64,000 bases of DNA from Streptomyces peucetius (GTDB lineage Bacteria; Actinomycetota; Actinomycetes; Streptomycetales; Streptomycetaceae), in the NCBI RefSeq assembly GCF_025854275.1, contig NZ_CP107567.1:744001-808000 (forward strand), given 5' to 3'. Both the position numbers and the translations under genes were made by a program. Positions within the stretch are counted from its first letter, which is position 1. Each line of letters opens with the position of its first letter. Positions 38,530 through 47,304 of this stretch are shown piece after piece. Below the pieces are notes generated by a model. That model had not been told where the DNA came from, did not search any database, and saw only the letters and a list, made by a program, of their open reading frames with translations.

Positions 38530-39472
38530 TTGCCGCAGTCTTTCGCGCTCACATGTGTGGAGTCCAACTCGTCGTCCCTGTCGTGTGACTGCCTCGCGCA
38601 CAGGTTCGGCAACGCGGCGGACGGGCCGGAGCGCGTGCGGTGTTACGGCTCGGATATGACAGACGCGGAATGGCAGGTCATCCGGGCGGTGATGCCGGTG
38701 CCCGCGTGGCTTGAAGGACGAGGCGGCCGGCCGGAGAGCTACTGCCACCGCATGATGCTGGACGCAGTCCGCTACGTGGTCGACAACGGCGTCAAATGGG
38801 TCAATCTGCCTGCGGATTTCCCGCCGTACCGGCGTGTGCACGCTTTCGCCCGCCGCTGGCAGGTGACGGGTCTGCTCGCCGAACTCCACGACCGGCTGCG
38901 CGACCGCGTGCGGGACAAGGAGGGCCGCGAGGCGGACCCGACGGCCGCGATCGTGGACTCGCAGTCACTGCGGGCAGCGGCGAACATCCCGCGCTCCACG
39001 TCGGGCTGGGACGGCGGGAAGAAGGTGGGCGGCCGCAAGCGGCACCTGGTGGTGGACTGCCTCGGCCTGGTCCTGGCCGTTGCGGTGACCGCGGCGAGCG
39101 TGCAGGACCGCGACGCCGCCGTCCCGCTGCTCGAGCAACTGCGCAAGATGTACTTCTCCATCCGCCTGGTGTGGGCGGACGGCGGCTATGCCGGGCGGCT
39201 GGTCGACTGGGCCGGCCGAGAACCTCCACCTCACCCTGGAGATCGTCAGACGAACCGACGACACCACGGGCTTCGTGGTGCTGCCGCGCAGGTGGGTGGT
39301 GGAAACAACGCTCAGCTGGCTGATGCGCTCGCGCCGCCTGGTGCGCGACTACGAGACTCTGCCCGCCATGCACGAAGCCATGGTGCTGTGGTCCATGACC
39401 ATGCTCATGAGCGGCCGCCTCGCTGGACGCCGCCCCAGTGCCTTCAGCCGGCCGGCACCACGAGCGCGGTGA
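38530..39472 (+). pseudogene. IS5-family transposase of copy 1, frameshifted
   Basis: Frame 1 runs from the TTG at 38530 (MPQSFALTC) through MTDAEWQVIRAVMPVPAW and the DDE motifs IVDSQSLRAA and [15 protein letters not shown]. Near 39215 the homology jumps to another frame, continuing [41 protein letters not shown] and ending at 39472. Comparison with the intact 305-residue transposase of copy 2 confirms the break. It is probably inactive, unless this is programmed frameshifting, for which no slippery site is evident. Confidence 0.88.
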
Positions 39473-39913
39473 ACACCCCCGGCCGCACCTGCCGAGCCCA
39501 CCCCCGCTCCACCAGGCGTTTCGCCTTCGACCGCACCCCTCGACCTTCGCCGGGACCACCTGAAGCCCCAGAGCCCCGGCCAGCTGCTGACAGCGCATGC
39601 CCTCCCGGCCCGCTTCCGACTCCAGCACCGACACGATCCGCTGGTAGTCCGGCGCCGGCACCGACGCCGTCATGCTGTCGGTCCGGTGCGGCACCACCGA
39701 GCCGACCAACGAACCCCGCTGCGGCTTCGCGACCGCAGAAGGCGGCTCGGCCAGCACCTCGGCCACCGTTGCACGGGCATCCACCAGCCGCTGCAGCACG
39801 CGTTCTGCCTCGCCGAGTGCGGCCTGCACCCGCTCCGCCTCCTCCCGCAACCGCGCGATCTCTTCCCGGACCTTCTTCTCGCGAGCCTCCAGCAAACCGA
39901 GCACCGACGCCAC
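39444..39913 (-). pseudogene. Convergent IS passenger gene of copy 1, frameshifted
   Basis: From the GTG at 39913 the product begins with a coiled coil (VLGLLEAREKKVREEIARLREE) and then DYQRIVSVLESEAGREGM, CQQLAGALGLQVVPAKVEG. Near 39540 the frame must shift by one base to continue VRSKAKRLVERGWARQVRPG and end at 39444. It is the counterpart of the intact gene at 60054-60590 in copy 2, and it overlaps the transposase 3' end by 29 bases. Confidence 0.8.
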
Positions 39914-40083
39914 CAGCCACCTCCACGAGCCAGACGAGCGGACCAACCACGCCCATCTCTCCCGCTGCCGACCGGAGTTCATACACACCCACCCGAACTA
40001 ACGATCACGTTCAGAAAGCGGATGGCGTCTCAGTCACACGAGCCCTGCGCCCACTACCTGCAAGTGCGCAGTACGGTCCTGTC

Positions 40084-40518
40084 ATGGCAGCCAAAATTGA
40101 TCTGACCCTCGATTGCGCGAACGCACAGCTCCTTGCCGTTTTCTGGAAGACGGCGCTGGGCTATATCGACGAGCCGCCGCCTGCTCCCTTCACAACGCGC
40201 GAGGAGTGGCTCGCGCAGTTTGACCTGCCGGAGGACGACTCCGAGGACGACGGCGCGTGGCTCTGCGATCCCGACGGCGTCGGCCCCCGCCTCTCCATCC
40301 TCAAGGTCTCCGAACCGAAGGCGGCGAAGAACCGGCTTCATATTGACGTTCGGGTGCCGGGACACGGCAGTCCCGATGAGCGGTGGGCGCGGATCAAGGC
40401 GGAGTCTGAGCGGCTGGTGAGGGTGGGCGGGGTCGTCCTGCAGGAGTTCGACGGGCACCACGTTGTGATGGCCGACCCGGAGGGCAACGAGTTCTGCGTC
40501 GCCGCAGCCTCGGCCTGA
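40084..40518 (+). CDS. VOC (glyoxalase/bleomycin-resistance-like) family protein
   Basis: The 144-residue product has the two-module VOC layout: IDLTLDCANAQLLAVFWKTALGY at the N-terminus and LHIDVRV ... VMADPEGNEFCV at the C-terminus. It matches the many single-domain actinobacterial glyoxalase-like proteins of unknown substrate. It sits just after IS copy 1 and appears intact. Confidence 0.85.
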   Translation: MAAKIDLTLDCANAQLLAVFWKTALGYIDEPPPAPFTTREEWLAQFDLPEDDSEDDGAWLCDPDGVGPRLSILKVSEPKAAKNRLHIDVRVPGHGSPDERWARIKAESERLVRVGGVVLQEFDGHHVVMADPEGNEFCVAAASA

Positions 40519-40736
40519 GGTTGTCCGAGGTCGAAGACGCTCCCCAACCTCTGCCCTGGCTGGCGGAGCGCTGCTGTCACCGCCAACAATTTCGTCGACA
40601 CATGGTGACGATGGAACTTCACTCAGAGTGAGCGACGTCGACTCCGCTGTGCATTTCGCTGGGGCGTGCGGGGTGACCGCGTCGGGGGCCGGCAGCTGCG
40701 AGGTGACGGTAGGGCGTCACGTCTCCCGGTGCCCAC

Positions 40737-42080
40737 TCAAAACAGTTCCAGGTCCCCGCCGCTGGTGTCCACGACGACTGGCCGGGGCTGGGCAGGGAGG
40801 CCGTCCAGGCGGTCAGGACCGGCCGCGGCGGCCACGGTAGGGGCCGTCTCGGCCAACCAGACACGAAACCGCTCGGCGGCTTCGCGGTAGGCGACTCGCG
40901 CCAGGACGCGGTGCTCGCCGGAGGGGCAGAAGTCGACGGCGACAGTGAGCAGGCAGGAACGGGGCGCGTTCTGACTGCCCGTCCAGGACACGCGCAGGAC
41001 ACCGCAGGGCTTGCGCCCGCGGGAGGCTCGGTGGGTCGGGCGCAGTGATCGGCAGGCTATGTGGGCGGTCCATGCGGCGAGGTGAGGCAGGGGCAGGGTG
41101 GTGCGTGCGCGGCAGCCGGGGCAGCGGTGCCAGTGGCGGAGCCAGTCGTCGGTGTCGGTGTGGAAGAGGCGTGTGTAGCGGTTCGCCACTCGGATGTCGT
41201 TGCTGTACAGGTGGTCGGGGCGTTCCAGTGTGTTGCAGGACTGGCAGACGGGGGCGCGGACGTAACCGTGTTCGTGGCAGTGGTCGAGCACGGTGGCGGG
41301 CGCGGTGCGGCAGACGGCGCACGCCCACCCAGCCACCCTGCGAGCGGTACCGGGCTTCCTGCTGAGCACCGAGTACAGCTGACCTTCCAGCTCTTTGTTG
41401 TACGGGCACAGAGAGGCGGTGGGGCCCTCGGGGCTCGTCGTCTGCCGACCGCCGGCGTCTCGGATCTGCCGGGGGTGGGAGGACGGCTCGGTGACGGCCG
41501 CGCTTGCCTGGGGGGTCCGCGCGGCTTGCACCCACTGCGTTTCGGCGTGCTCGGCCGCGTCCAGCAGCCTGACCACAGCGCGCGGCAGCCACCACGTGCG
41601 CTGCGTCCCGTCGCGGGTCTGTTCCACGAGTATCTGTCGCCAGTCGATGCCCGCCAGATGGTACGGCCGGCCGGCTTCACGTCGTGCTGCCCGCTCGGGG
41701 CCGCCCGGCTCCTGCAGTTCCCCCGTGATGCGCTGGCGCCAACGCAGCAGCGTTCCCTCGTTGCACTCCCGCCTCGGTGCCCCACGAAACGGACCGATGC
41801 GGACCAGGTCCTGCCGATCCATCCCAACCGCGTTCAGTTCCGCCGCTGCCCGGCGCACCTCACCCTCCCGAACGCTCCACTGACCGCCGCTCGCCCGCGC
41901 CGTCGCCACCACATGGCCGCCGAGCAGGACGTGCCCCACCCGGGCACGGGCAGGAGAGCGGGTGAATGCCCCGGAAGCCGTCGGCACAGCGCTGCCGGCC
42001 GTCAGATCGACCCACAGAGCGTCCGCGGCACCCAGGGTGATCAGGCCGTCCGTGCGGCCGGGCATGACACGGTCTGGCAT
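40737..42080 (-). CDS. Endonuclease VII-like (HNH-type) domain protein
   Basis: The 447-residue product has a zinc/HNH-type module at about residues 250-285: CAVCRTAPATVLDHCHEHGY, then VCQSCNTLE. This is the pattern of recombination endonuclease VII (ββα-metal) domains. The N-terminal 190 residues (WRQILVEQTRDGTQRTWWLPR) and the C-terminal 150 residues, with another Cys pair (HRCPGCRAR), are not recognised. Such proteins are frequent in phage- and plasmid-derived actinobacterial islands; a nuclease role in DNA processing or defence is inferred. Confidence 0.75.
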   Translation of the reverse strand: MPDRVMPGRTDGLITLGAADALWVDLTAGSAVPTASGAFTRSPARARVGHVLLGGHVVATARASGGQWSVREGEVRRAAAELNAVGMDRQDLVRIGPFRGAPRRECNEGTLLRWRQRITGELQEPGGPERAARREAGRPYHLAGIDWRQILVEQTRDGTQRTWWLPRAVVRLLDAAEHAETQWVQAARTPQASAAVTEPSSHPRQIRDAGGRQTTSPEGPTASLCPYNKELEGQLYSVLSRKPGTARRVAGWACAVCRTAPATVLDHCHEHGYVRAPVCQSCNTLERPDHLYSNDIRVANRYTRLFHTDTDDWLRHWHRCPGCRARTTLPLPHLAAWTAHIACRSLRPTHRASRGRKPCGVLRVSWTGSQNAPRSCLLTVAVDFCPSGEHRVLARVAYREAAERFRVWLAETAPTVAAAAGPDRLDGLPAQPRPVVVDTSGGDLELF

Positions 42081-42482
42081 ACCGACAGGCTAACGGCGCC
42101 AACGGGGCAACGGTCTCCATGCGCCTCGGTCAGCCGGCCGCGGCCCGCAACTCCGTATTCCTGAGCCTCTGGTTCATCAGCACCTCCCGTGCGCGTAGCC
42201 TCAGCACCAGAACGTCAAAAACCGGGCAAGTCGCCCTCGCGCATCAGCGGTCCCCTAGCCCAGACGAATTGAGCAACAGAGTCGATATCGGGGCCAAAGG
42301 CACCTGAGTACTCAAAATCTTCCAGGACAGCTGATGTTCACCGGGGCCGGATTCACCCGTTTTCCCAGGAACTGGTGCTCACGGAATCGCGGAACCTGCA
42401 GTTCGGGAGTGCGACCGCCGTAGGCGGCCGCACTCTCCGGACGAGTCGTGCCGTCAGCCGCGGTTTGTCGGAACTGTGGACG
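42081..42482. other. No supported gene
   Basis: The stretch has lower GC than its surroundings and no frame with coding character. It probably holds the endonuclease-gene promoter and mobile-element debris. Confidence 0.4.
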
Positions 42483-42945
42483 TCACTGCTGGACTCCCTG
42501 TAAGTGGTTGGTGATCTGCGCTTCGAGGTCGGCCATGCGGCGGTCCTGGAAGCGGAGGTTGGAGCGGGCAGCCTTGAGTCGTTCGTCGAGGGTGCGGTTG
42601 CCGAGTGAGCTGGCGGACTCGCTGCTTGAGGGTGGTGATCCGCTGGACGGCTTCCTGGGTCCGTTAGGCTTCCAAGTCACGTATCTGGCCGAAGAGTTCG
42701 CCGATCTGGATGCGTTGAGCGAGGATTTCGGTGTGGGCGGCCTTGAGGGTGGCCTCGGCGTTCAGCGCTCGTTCGCGCCAGGTCGCCTCGCGCTCATCGT
42801 CCTGCTCAGCGGGCATGCGGCATTGGCGTTCACCAGCCTGAGCCGTCGCTGCGGCCACCGCGGCTCTGGCCTCGGCGTTGTCGTAGAGGAAGGTGCGTGA
42901 GACGTCCGCTCGGCGGGCGAGGCTGGCCGCCTTCTCCCGCTGGTT
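42483..42945 (-). pseudogene. DUF6262-type transposon accessory protein, broken
   Basis: Reading the minus strand from about 42945, one sees ARRADVSRTFLYDNAEARAAV, then ATWRERALNAEATLKAAHTE and GELFGQIRDLEA, the DUF6262 pattern (HTH-like start, coiled coil). A TAA stop follows, then RTQEAVQRITTLKQRVRQL in the same frame, then a frameshift to RTLDERLKAARSNLRFQDRR. The true start is missing. DUF6262 genes normally accompany Tn554-like tyrosine recombinase genes; none is adjacent. Confidence 0.7.
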
Positions 42946-43414
42946 TCCGGCCGAGCAGGACCTGCGCGGTCACGATCCGGTGCTGGGCTGGCTGCACGCC
43001 GTCGCTCACGGCGCCGACCTGCTGGGCAGCTTCGGCACCCACGCGGCCGTTCGACCCACGGACATGATCTCCCTGGCAACGGAACGCCTTCTGACCCGGA
43101 ACGACTACGTCTTCGCCCAACAGGAGGACGACCGCCTTGCGCAGGCGATGGCGCTCGTCCTGACCCGCCCCGAAGTCGACGAGCACCAGGCCCTCGCCTG
43201 GCTGGACACCGTCGAGAACGACTTCGAAGGCCTCCCCTCCGGCCCGCTGCCCGCGTACGCCGCCAACTGCCTGCGCACGTTGCGCACGCTGTATCTCGTG
43301 GCCGACCTCGGCGTACGGCGGTCACGCGACGCAGCACCGGTGGTGCTCCCGCACCGCGACGCTCTCAAGCGGCGTCTGGCCGAGGTGATGGCCCCAGTGT
43401 TCCAGCACGCCTGA
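42940..43414 (+). pseudogene. DUF2785-like protein, C-terminal part only
   Basis: From about 42940 the plus strand reads WFPAEQDLRGHDPVLGWLHA, VAHGADLLGSFGTH, LATERLLTRNDYVFAQQEDD and so on to FQHA at 43414. This looks like the C-terminal two thirds of a DUF2785 protein. The N-terminus is missing: upstream sequence belongs to the antisense DUF6262 remnant, so the junction near 42940 is a rearrangement scar. An in-frame GTG at 42893 would create an artificial fused N-terminus. Confidence 0.65.
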
Positions 43415-43711
43415 GCCGCCGGCCCCCACGCCGGCCAAGGTCAGCCTGCACTGCGCGACGCGGCAGGTTCCGGTGGGCCGTGCGACATGTTGACCGGACG
43501 ACGAGCGGCGACACGCGTGTGTCGTGGAGAATCCCTCCTGCGACACGGTGGAGCTCTGAAAACGACACCGTGCGAGTGCGTGACGGCTGGCCCCGGGCTC
43601 CAAGTGTGACGCCCCGGAAGGCCCGTCCCTGTCGCGAGGCAGCCCTGTGCGGACCACACTGGTCCGCAGCGCCCTCGCTGGGCGAACCGTCACGCCGGAA
43701 GGACATCGTCC

Positions 43712-44371
43712 ATGCTCACGGACGCCCACCCCGGCCCCCTGCGCGTGCTCGTCTTCGGCGCCGCCCTGCGGGCTGAGTCCACCAACGCCCGCCTCGCCTC
43801 ACTCGTGGCCCGCATGATCGCCGACACCGGCGTCACCGCTGACCTCGCCACCATGCGCGACTTCGACATGCCCCCGTACGACGGCGATCTAGAGGCTTCC
43901 CAGGGGCTGCCGGAGGGCGCTCTCGCGCTGCACGACCGGCTCGAGCAATGCGACGCTTTCGTGATCTCCTCGCCGGAGTACAACGCCTCCATGCCCGGGG
44001 TCCTGAAGAACACAATCGACTGGGTCTCCCGCGTCCAACCCCAGCCGTTCAAGACCAAGCACGCGCTGCTCGTCTCCGCATCCCCGTCCATGGTCGGCGG
44101 CAACCGCGGGCTATGGGCACTGAGGGTTCCCCTGGAACACCTCGGCACCCGCGTCTATCCGGACATGTTCAGCCTTGCCAAGGCTCACCAGGGCTTCACC
44201 GAGGACGGCATGCTCACCGACTCGGGCCTGCAGGAGCGCCTTGCCGCCACCGTCGCGGCCTTCCTCCGTCTGGTCGAAGCCGATGTTCGTTACGTCTGCC
44301 TGCAGCGCCGGTGGTACGAGTTCCCAGGAGACCGCACGGAGGCACCCGTCACCCAACGGGCGGAGGACTGA
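43712..44371 (+). CDS. NADPH-dependent FMN reductase-like flavoprotein
   Basis: The 219-residue product is a flavodoxin-fold NADPH-dependent FMN reductase (SsuE/azoreductase-like). It has VLVFGAALRAESTNARLASL as the phosphate loop and the hallmark DAFVISSPEYNASMPGVLKNTIDWVSR. The ATG follows a weak GGAAGGA site. It appears intact and stands alone among remnants. It probably reduces flavin or quinone-like substrates with NAD(P)H. Confidence 0.88.
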   Translation: MLTDAHPGPLRVLVFGAALRAESTNARLASLVARMIADTGVTADLATMRDFDMPPYDGDLEASQGLPEGALALHDRLEQCDAFVISSPEYNASMPGVLKNTIDWVSRVQPQPFKTKHALLVSASPSMVGGNRGLWALRVPLEHLGTRVYPDMFSLAKAHQGFTEDGMLTDSGLQERLAATVAAFLRLVEADVRYVCLQRRWYEFPGDRTEAPVTQRAED

Positions 44372-44699
44372 AGCGTGCCCCTCTGATCGGCTGGTAAGTT
44401 GATCGGATGTGACTGTCCGGCGGAAGCGAGCCGGCAAGACCGAGGACCCGACCGGATGCTGTCATGGCAGACCGCGCGTATTCGTCCGGCGCGATCCGGG
44501 AGCCTCCGCCGGCGTGGAATCCGTGCCGTCTTTCCGCAACCGTCCGACCGGGTTGGCCACCGTCTGCGGCGGCAGCCGCCATCTCAACGGTCCACCACCC
44601 AACATGCGTTCGCAGGCCGACGTCGACCTCGACGGCGACGAGACGTACGAGCCCGCCAGCGCCACCGTGCGCAGGAATCACGACAGGTCCGGATGGCCG
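44372..44699. other. No supported gene
   Basis: Open frames exist on both strands, but none has a ribosome site, motif or coherent codon use. Confidence 0.4.
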
Positions 44700-45107
44700 T
44701 CAGGCCTGGAGGACTCGGAACGCCTGAGCGTCATCACCGGCCAAGCCCGGCGACTTCACGGCGCGGCCGCCGGCGTGCGGGGCGTACAGAGCGGCCAGCT
44801 CGCGGTTGGCGGTACGGGCCGCGGTGCAAGCGCGGCGCAACTTGGCCTTGGCGTTCTGCTTGCGGCGGCTGCGGTCGAGGTGGGCCTGCCGCGCCGCTTC
44901 CAGTGCGTTGGCGGCGGTCCGGGTCTGGGCGCGGCCGCAGGCGGTGGCCAGCTGCTGCTGGCAGCGGCCGATGCCAGTGAGCGCGTCCACGGCTGCCTGG
45001 ATGGCCCGGGCGCATGCGCGGGTGGCGGCGGTGTACGCGGCGTCGGCCTCGACGGCGCGCGCCGGACGGCTTCCAGGAGCTGCAGGCGAGTGGTGATGTC
45101 CATGGGT
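44700..45107 (-). pseudogene. Helical hypothetical protein with a frameshift
   Basis: An ATG at 45107 (MDITTRLQLLEAVRR, GTGAGGA upstream) leads out of frame after about 15 codons. A one-base shift near 45060 restores AVEADAAYTAATRACARAIQ and VDALTGIGRCQQQLATACGR, continuing to 44700. The product would be about 135 residues, almost all helix, rich in Ala/Arg. It follows the methyltransferase remnant by 5 bases and was probably in its operon. The family is not recognised. Confidence 0.5.
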
Positions 45108-45111
45108 GTCC

Positions 45112-45790
45112 TCACGGTGTGGGGTGGTGTTCTCGGTGCCGGGCGGCTGCCACTACTGCCTGGCTGGGGTAGTGGGGTCGGTTCGAGGCGCAGAAGCGCT
45201 TCGGGCGCGGCGGGAAGTGGCCGAGGTAGCCCGGGGAGCCACGCGGTGACGCGGCGGGCGCACGGGGCCGCGTCGGCGGCGGCGTCCAGCGGCGTGGGCG
45301 ATCCGTCGAAGACCGTGGCGATGTAGTCGCCCGGCGGCGCCGTGCAGGTGCGCGGACCAGGGCTCTGGGCAGCTGTCGCTGCCGCCCGACGTGCCGCGGT
45401 GAGCGGTCCGCCCACCGCGGCGGGGGCGCTTGGCTCGCGAGGCTGAGAGACGGGCGGGCCAGGGCGGCGAGGCGGTCTTCCGCGTTCGGCAGGTGGGCGG
45501 CGCCCCAACCGGTGGTGATGAACTGGCGGCCGATGTACTCGGTGTAGGCGGGCGGGATGGCTTCGGTCGGTTCCTCGTGGGCGTCGGTCCACGTGATGTC
45601 CATGGCGGCCTGCATCTCGGCGACCGTGCCCTTGCCACCACCCTTGCCGTAGGCGGCGATGTACGGGCCGTCACGGTAAACGCCGTGCCGCCAGCCGCGC
45701 ACGGGCCCCGGTGCTTGACGTGGTGAGGCTGCTCGGCAGGCTCGGAGCCGATCCGGCCGATTTCGAACAGGCGGCAGCCCAGGACCCGGG
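45112..45790 (-). pseudogene. C5 cytosine DNA methyltransferase, C-terminal remnant A
   Basis: The frame reads GWRHGVYRDGPYIAAYGKGG, GKGTVAEMQAAMDITWTDAH and EAIPPAYTEYIGRQF, the C-terminal end of actinobacterial C5 DNA methyltransferases (EAIPPAY is the final conserved helix). The preceding LFEIGRIGSEPAEQPHHVKHRG lies in a different frame, so there is a break near 45705. The catalytic PCQ region is absent. A second copy lies at 58394-58740, about 85 percent identical in the shared stretch by eye. Confidence 0.7.
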
Positions 45791-46132
45791 ACGTGCCGTC
45801 ACGGTGCTCAGTGCCACGACCGCGCCGCCGAGGCGGCCGGCGTCAGCAACAGGAGCGCGATGACGTCGAGGGCCGCTTCCTGGCCACTGTTGCGAGCCGG
45901 CCAAGGCTGCGACACGGCAGGGCTGCTACGCCATCTCGGGCACGCCCGGCGACGGACATGGTCACGGCGTGGACCCGGCCCTTACGCAGAGCCGTAGAAC
46001 GCACCGGTCGGGCACCCGTCAGCGCCGACGCTGCTGCCGACGCACCGGCACGATCACGAGTGGGTGGCGTGCCTTGAACGCACAATGGCCCGAACCAGAC
46101 GACTCGGGGCCCTACTGTGCATTGAGAGGCAG

Positions 46133-46306
46133 TCAGGCAGTGGCATCTATGTCGATCAGACTGATCTTCGCCTGCCGATTGTTGATCGTCGCCAGGATCG
46201 GCGACTTCCCGTCCAGGCCCTTGGTCTTGTCCACAAGCTCCCGAAGGTCATCGAGCGTGATCTCTTTGCCTGTCTTCGGCTTCACATGAACACTCACAGG
46301 TGACAT
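46133..46306 (-). CDS. Small conserved-looking protein, 57 residues
   Basis: An ATG at 46306 with GAGGG upstream opens MSPVSVHVKPKTGKEITLDD, followed by LRELVDKTKGLDGKSPILAT and INNRQAKISLIDIDATA. It has balanced composition and looks like a real small alpha/beta protein. No family was recognised; similar short proteins occur in actinobacterial integrated elements. Confidence 0.6.
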   Translation of the reverse strand: MSPVSVHVKPKTGKEITLDDLRELVDKTKGLDGKSPILATINNRQAKISLIDIDATA

Positions 46307-46540
46307 GCCCTCATGATGCAGACCATCGATCGACCTGTCACCAGTGCGCCTTCTCGGCGGCGCAATCTCGGCGCGGCGGGGGTGCCTCCCGCGCCGCCGG
46401 GGCGGGGCGCAGCGGGTCGACTGCGCCCCGGAGGTTGGGTCAGTTCTGGACGAGTCGCAGGTGCCGGGCCTGGGAGGCCGCATCGAGCGCCGGGGAGCAC
46501 CACTGGATGCTGTCCACCCGCCCTTGTGCCGGCCGACCGG

Positions 46541-46654
46541 CTACGCCGTCGTCCGGCGCCCCCGCCTCGGCGTCTGGTCGCCGACCTTCAGGTCCGCGAC
46601 GCGCACGGCTGGTGCGCCGCCGAACCAGTGGTCGGGATTCGGTACCTGAGACAT
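46541..46654 (-). pseudogene. Possible start of a lost gene (37 codons)
   Basis: ATG at 46654 opens MSQVPNPDHWFGGAPAVRVA then DLKVGDQTPRRGRR before a stop. The first part looks like genuine protein, while the rest of the 46307-46840 gap shows only arginine-rich artefacts. It may be the N-terminus of a frameshifted gene. Confidence 0.3.
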
Positions 46655-46840
46655 CGCGGTGCCTTTCTGCGTGGAGTGCGTCGACGCCGGCGACACTGCG
46701 CCGGCGGCCGCCCGGCGTTCCCGCCGGGTGCCGGGCGGTCAGTCGCGGGGTAACGGGGCCGGTGAGCGGCCTGGGGGCGCTGTAGGGGCGCAGCATCACC
46801 GCACCGCCCCACCCCCAAAAACCGGGCTCGGCCTGGTCGC

Positions 46841-47263
46841 TCAGAGCAGGCAGAGCAGGCTCGGGCCTGAGTCGCCCGGGTCGTCCTCGCGCTCGGCCGA
46901 GTCCGGCAGGAAGTCGAAGCAGCCTCCAACGTCTTCCGGTCGGCGGACCAGGTGCAGCAGATCACTGGGGCGGTGCGGGTCCAGTTCGCCCCACGCCTGT
47001 CGCAGCTCGGTGTCAGTGAGGTCGGGAAGTGCAGACGAGCCTGGTTCGAAGTCGCACAGGATGTGGCCGGTGATGTCCCGGATGCTGTGGAGCCACAAGA
47101 CATCGCGGTCGTCCTCGTCGCGCTCCATCACCAGGTAGGCGGCGCTCGGGTACATCGCGGGGAGGGTGTCGGCAATCGTGCGGGCCAGGCCGCGCGCCTG
47201 GTCGAGGGCGACTTCCTCGGCGTCCTTCCCAGCGATCTGAAGACACGTTGGCCGGTCTGCCAC
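46841..47263 (-). CDS. Hypothetical acidic protein
   Basis: The 140-residue product begins MADRPTCLQIAGKDAEEVAL and has a compact alpha/beta look: AAYLVMERDEDDRDVLWLHSI, then GHILCDFEPGSS and an acidic tail. No family was recognised. It is divergent from the gene at 47305 with only 41 bases between the starts, so the two probably share a control region. Confidence 0.6.
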   Translation of the reverse strand: MADRPTCLQIAGKDAEEVALDQARGLARTIADTLPAMYPSAAYLVMERDEDDRDVLWLHSIRDITGHILCDFEPGSSALPDLTDTELRQAWGELDPHRPSDLLHLVRRPEDVGGCFDFLPDSAEREDDPGDSGPSLLCLL

Positions 47264-47304
47264 GGAGCTGCGACGATGCCCCCTGTTTCCCGAGCGGAGG
47301 ACGT

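Larger units (their letters stand above)
38389..40030. mobile_element. IS5-type insertion sequence, copy 1 (dead), 1642 bp
   Basis: Perfect 14-bp terminal inverted repeats, GACGCCATCCGCTT (38389-38402) and its complement (40017-40030), are flanked on both sides by TCA (38386-38388 and 40031-40033). TCA fits a 3-bp TNA target duplication. Inside are a transposase (+) and a convergent coiled-coil passenger gene (-), both frameshifted. The spacing from ends to genes matches that of copy 2 within a few bases. Confidence 0.85.

Noticed and set aside
39200..39230. Programmed frameshifting in the IS copy 1 transposase
   Set aside because: The related copy 2 transposase is a single frame, no slippery heptamer is apparent, and the partner gene is also frameshifted, so decay is more likely.
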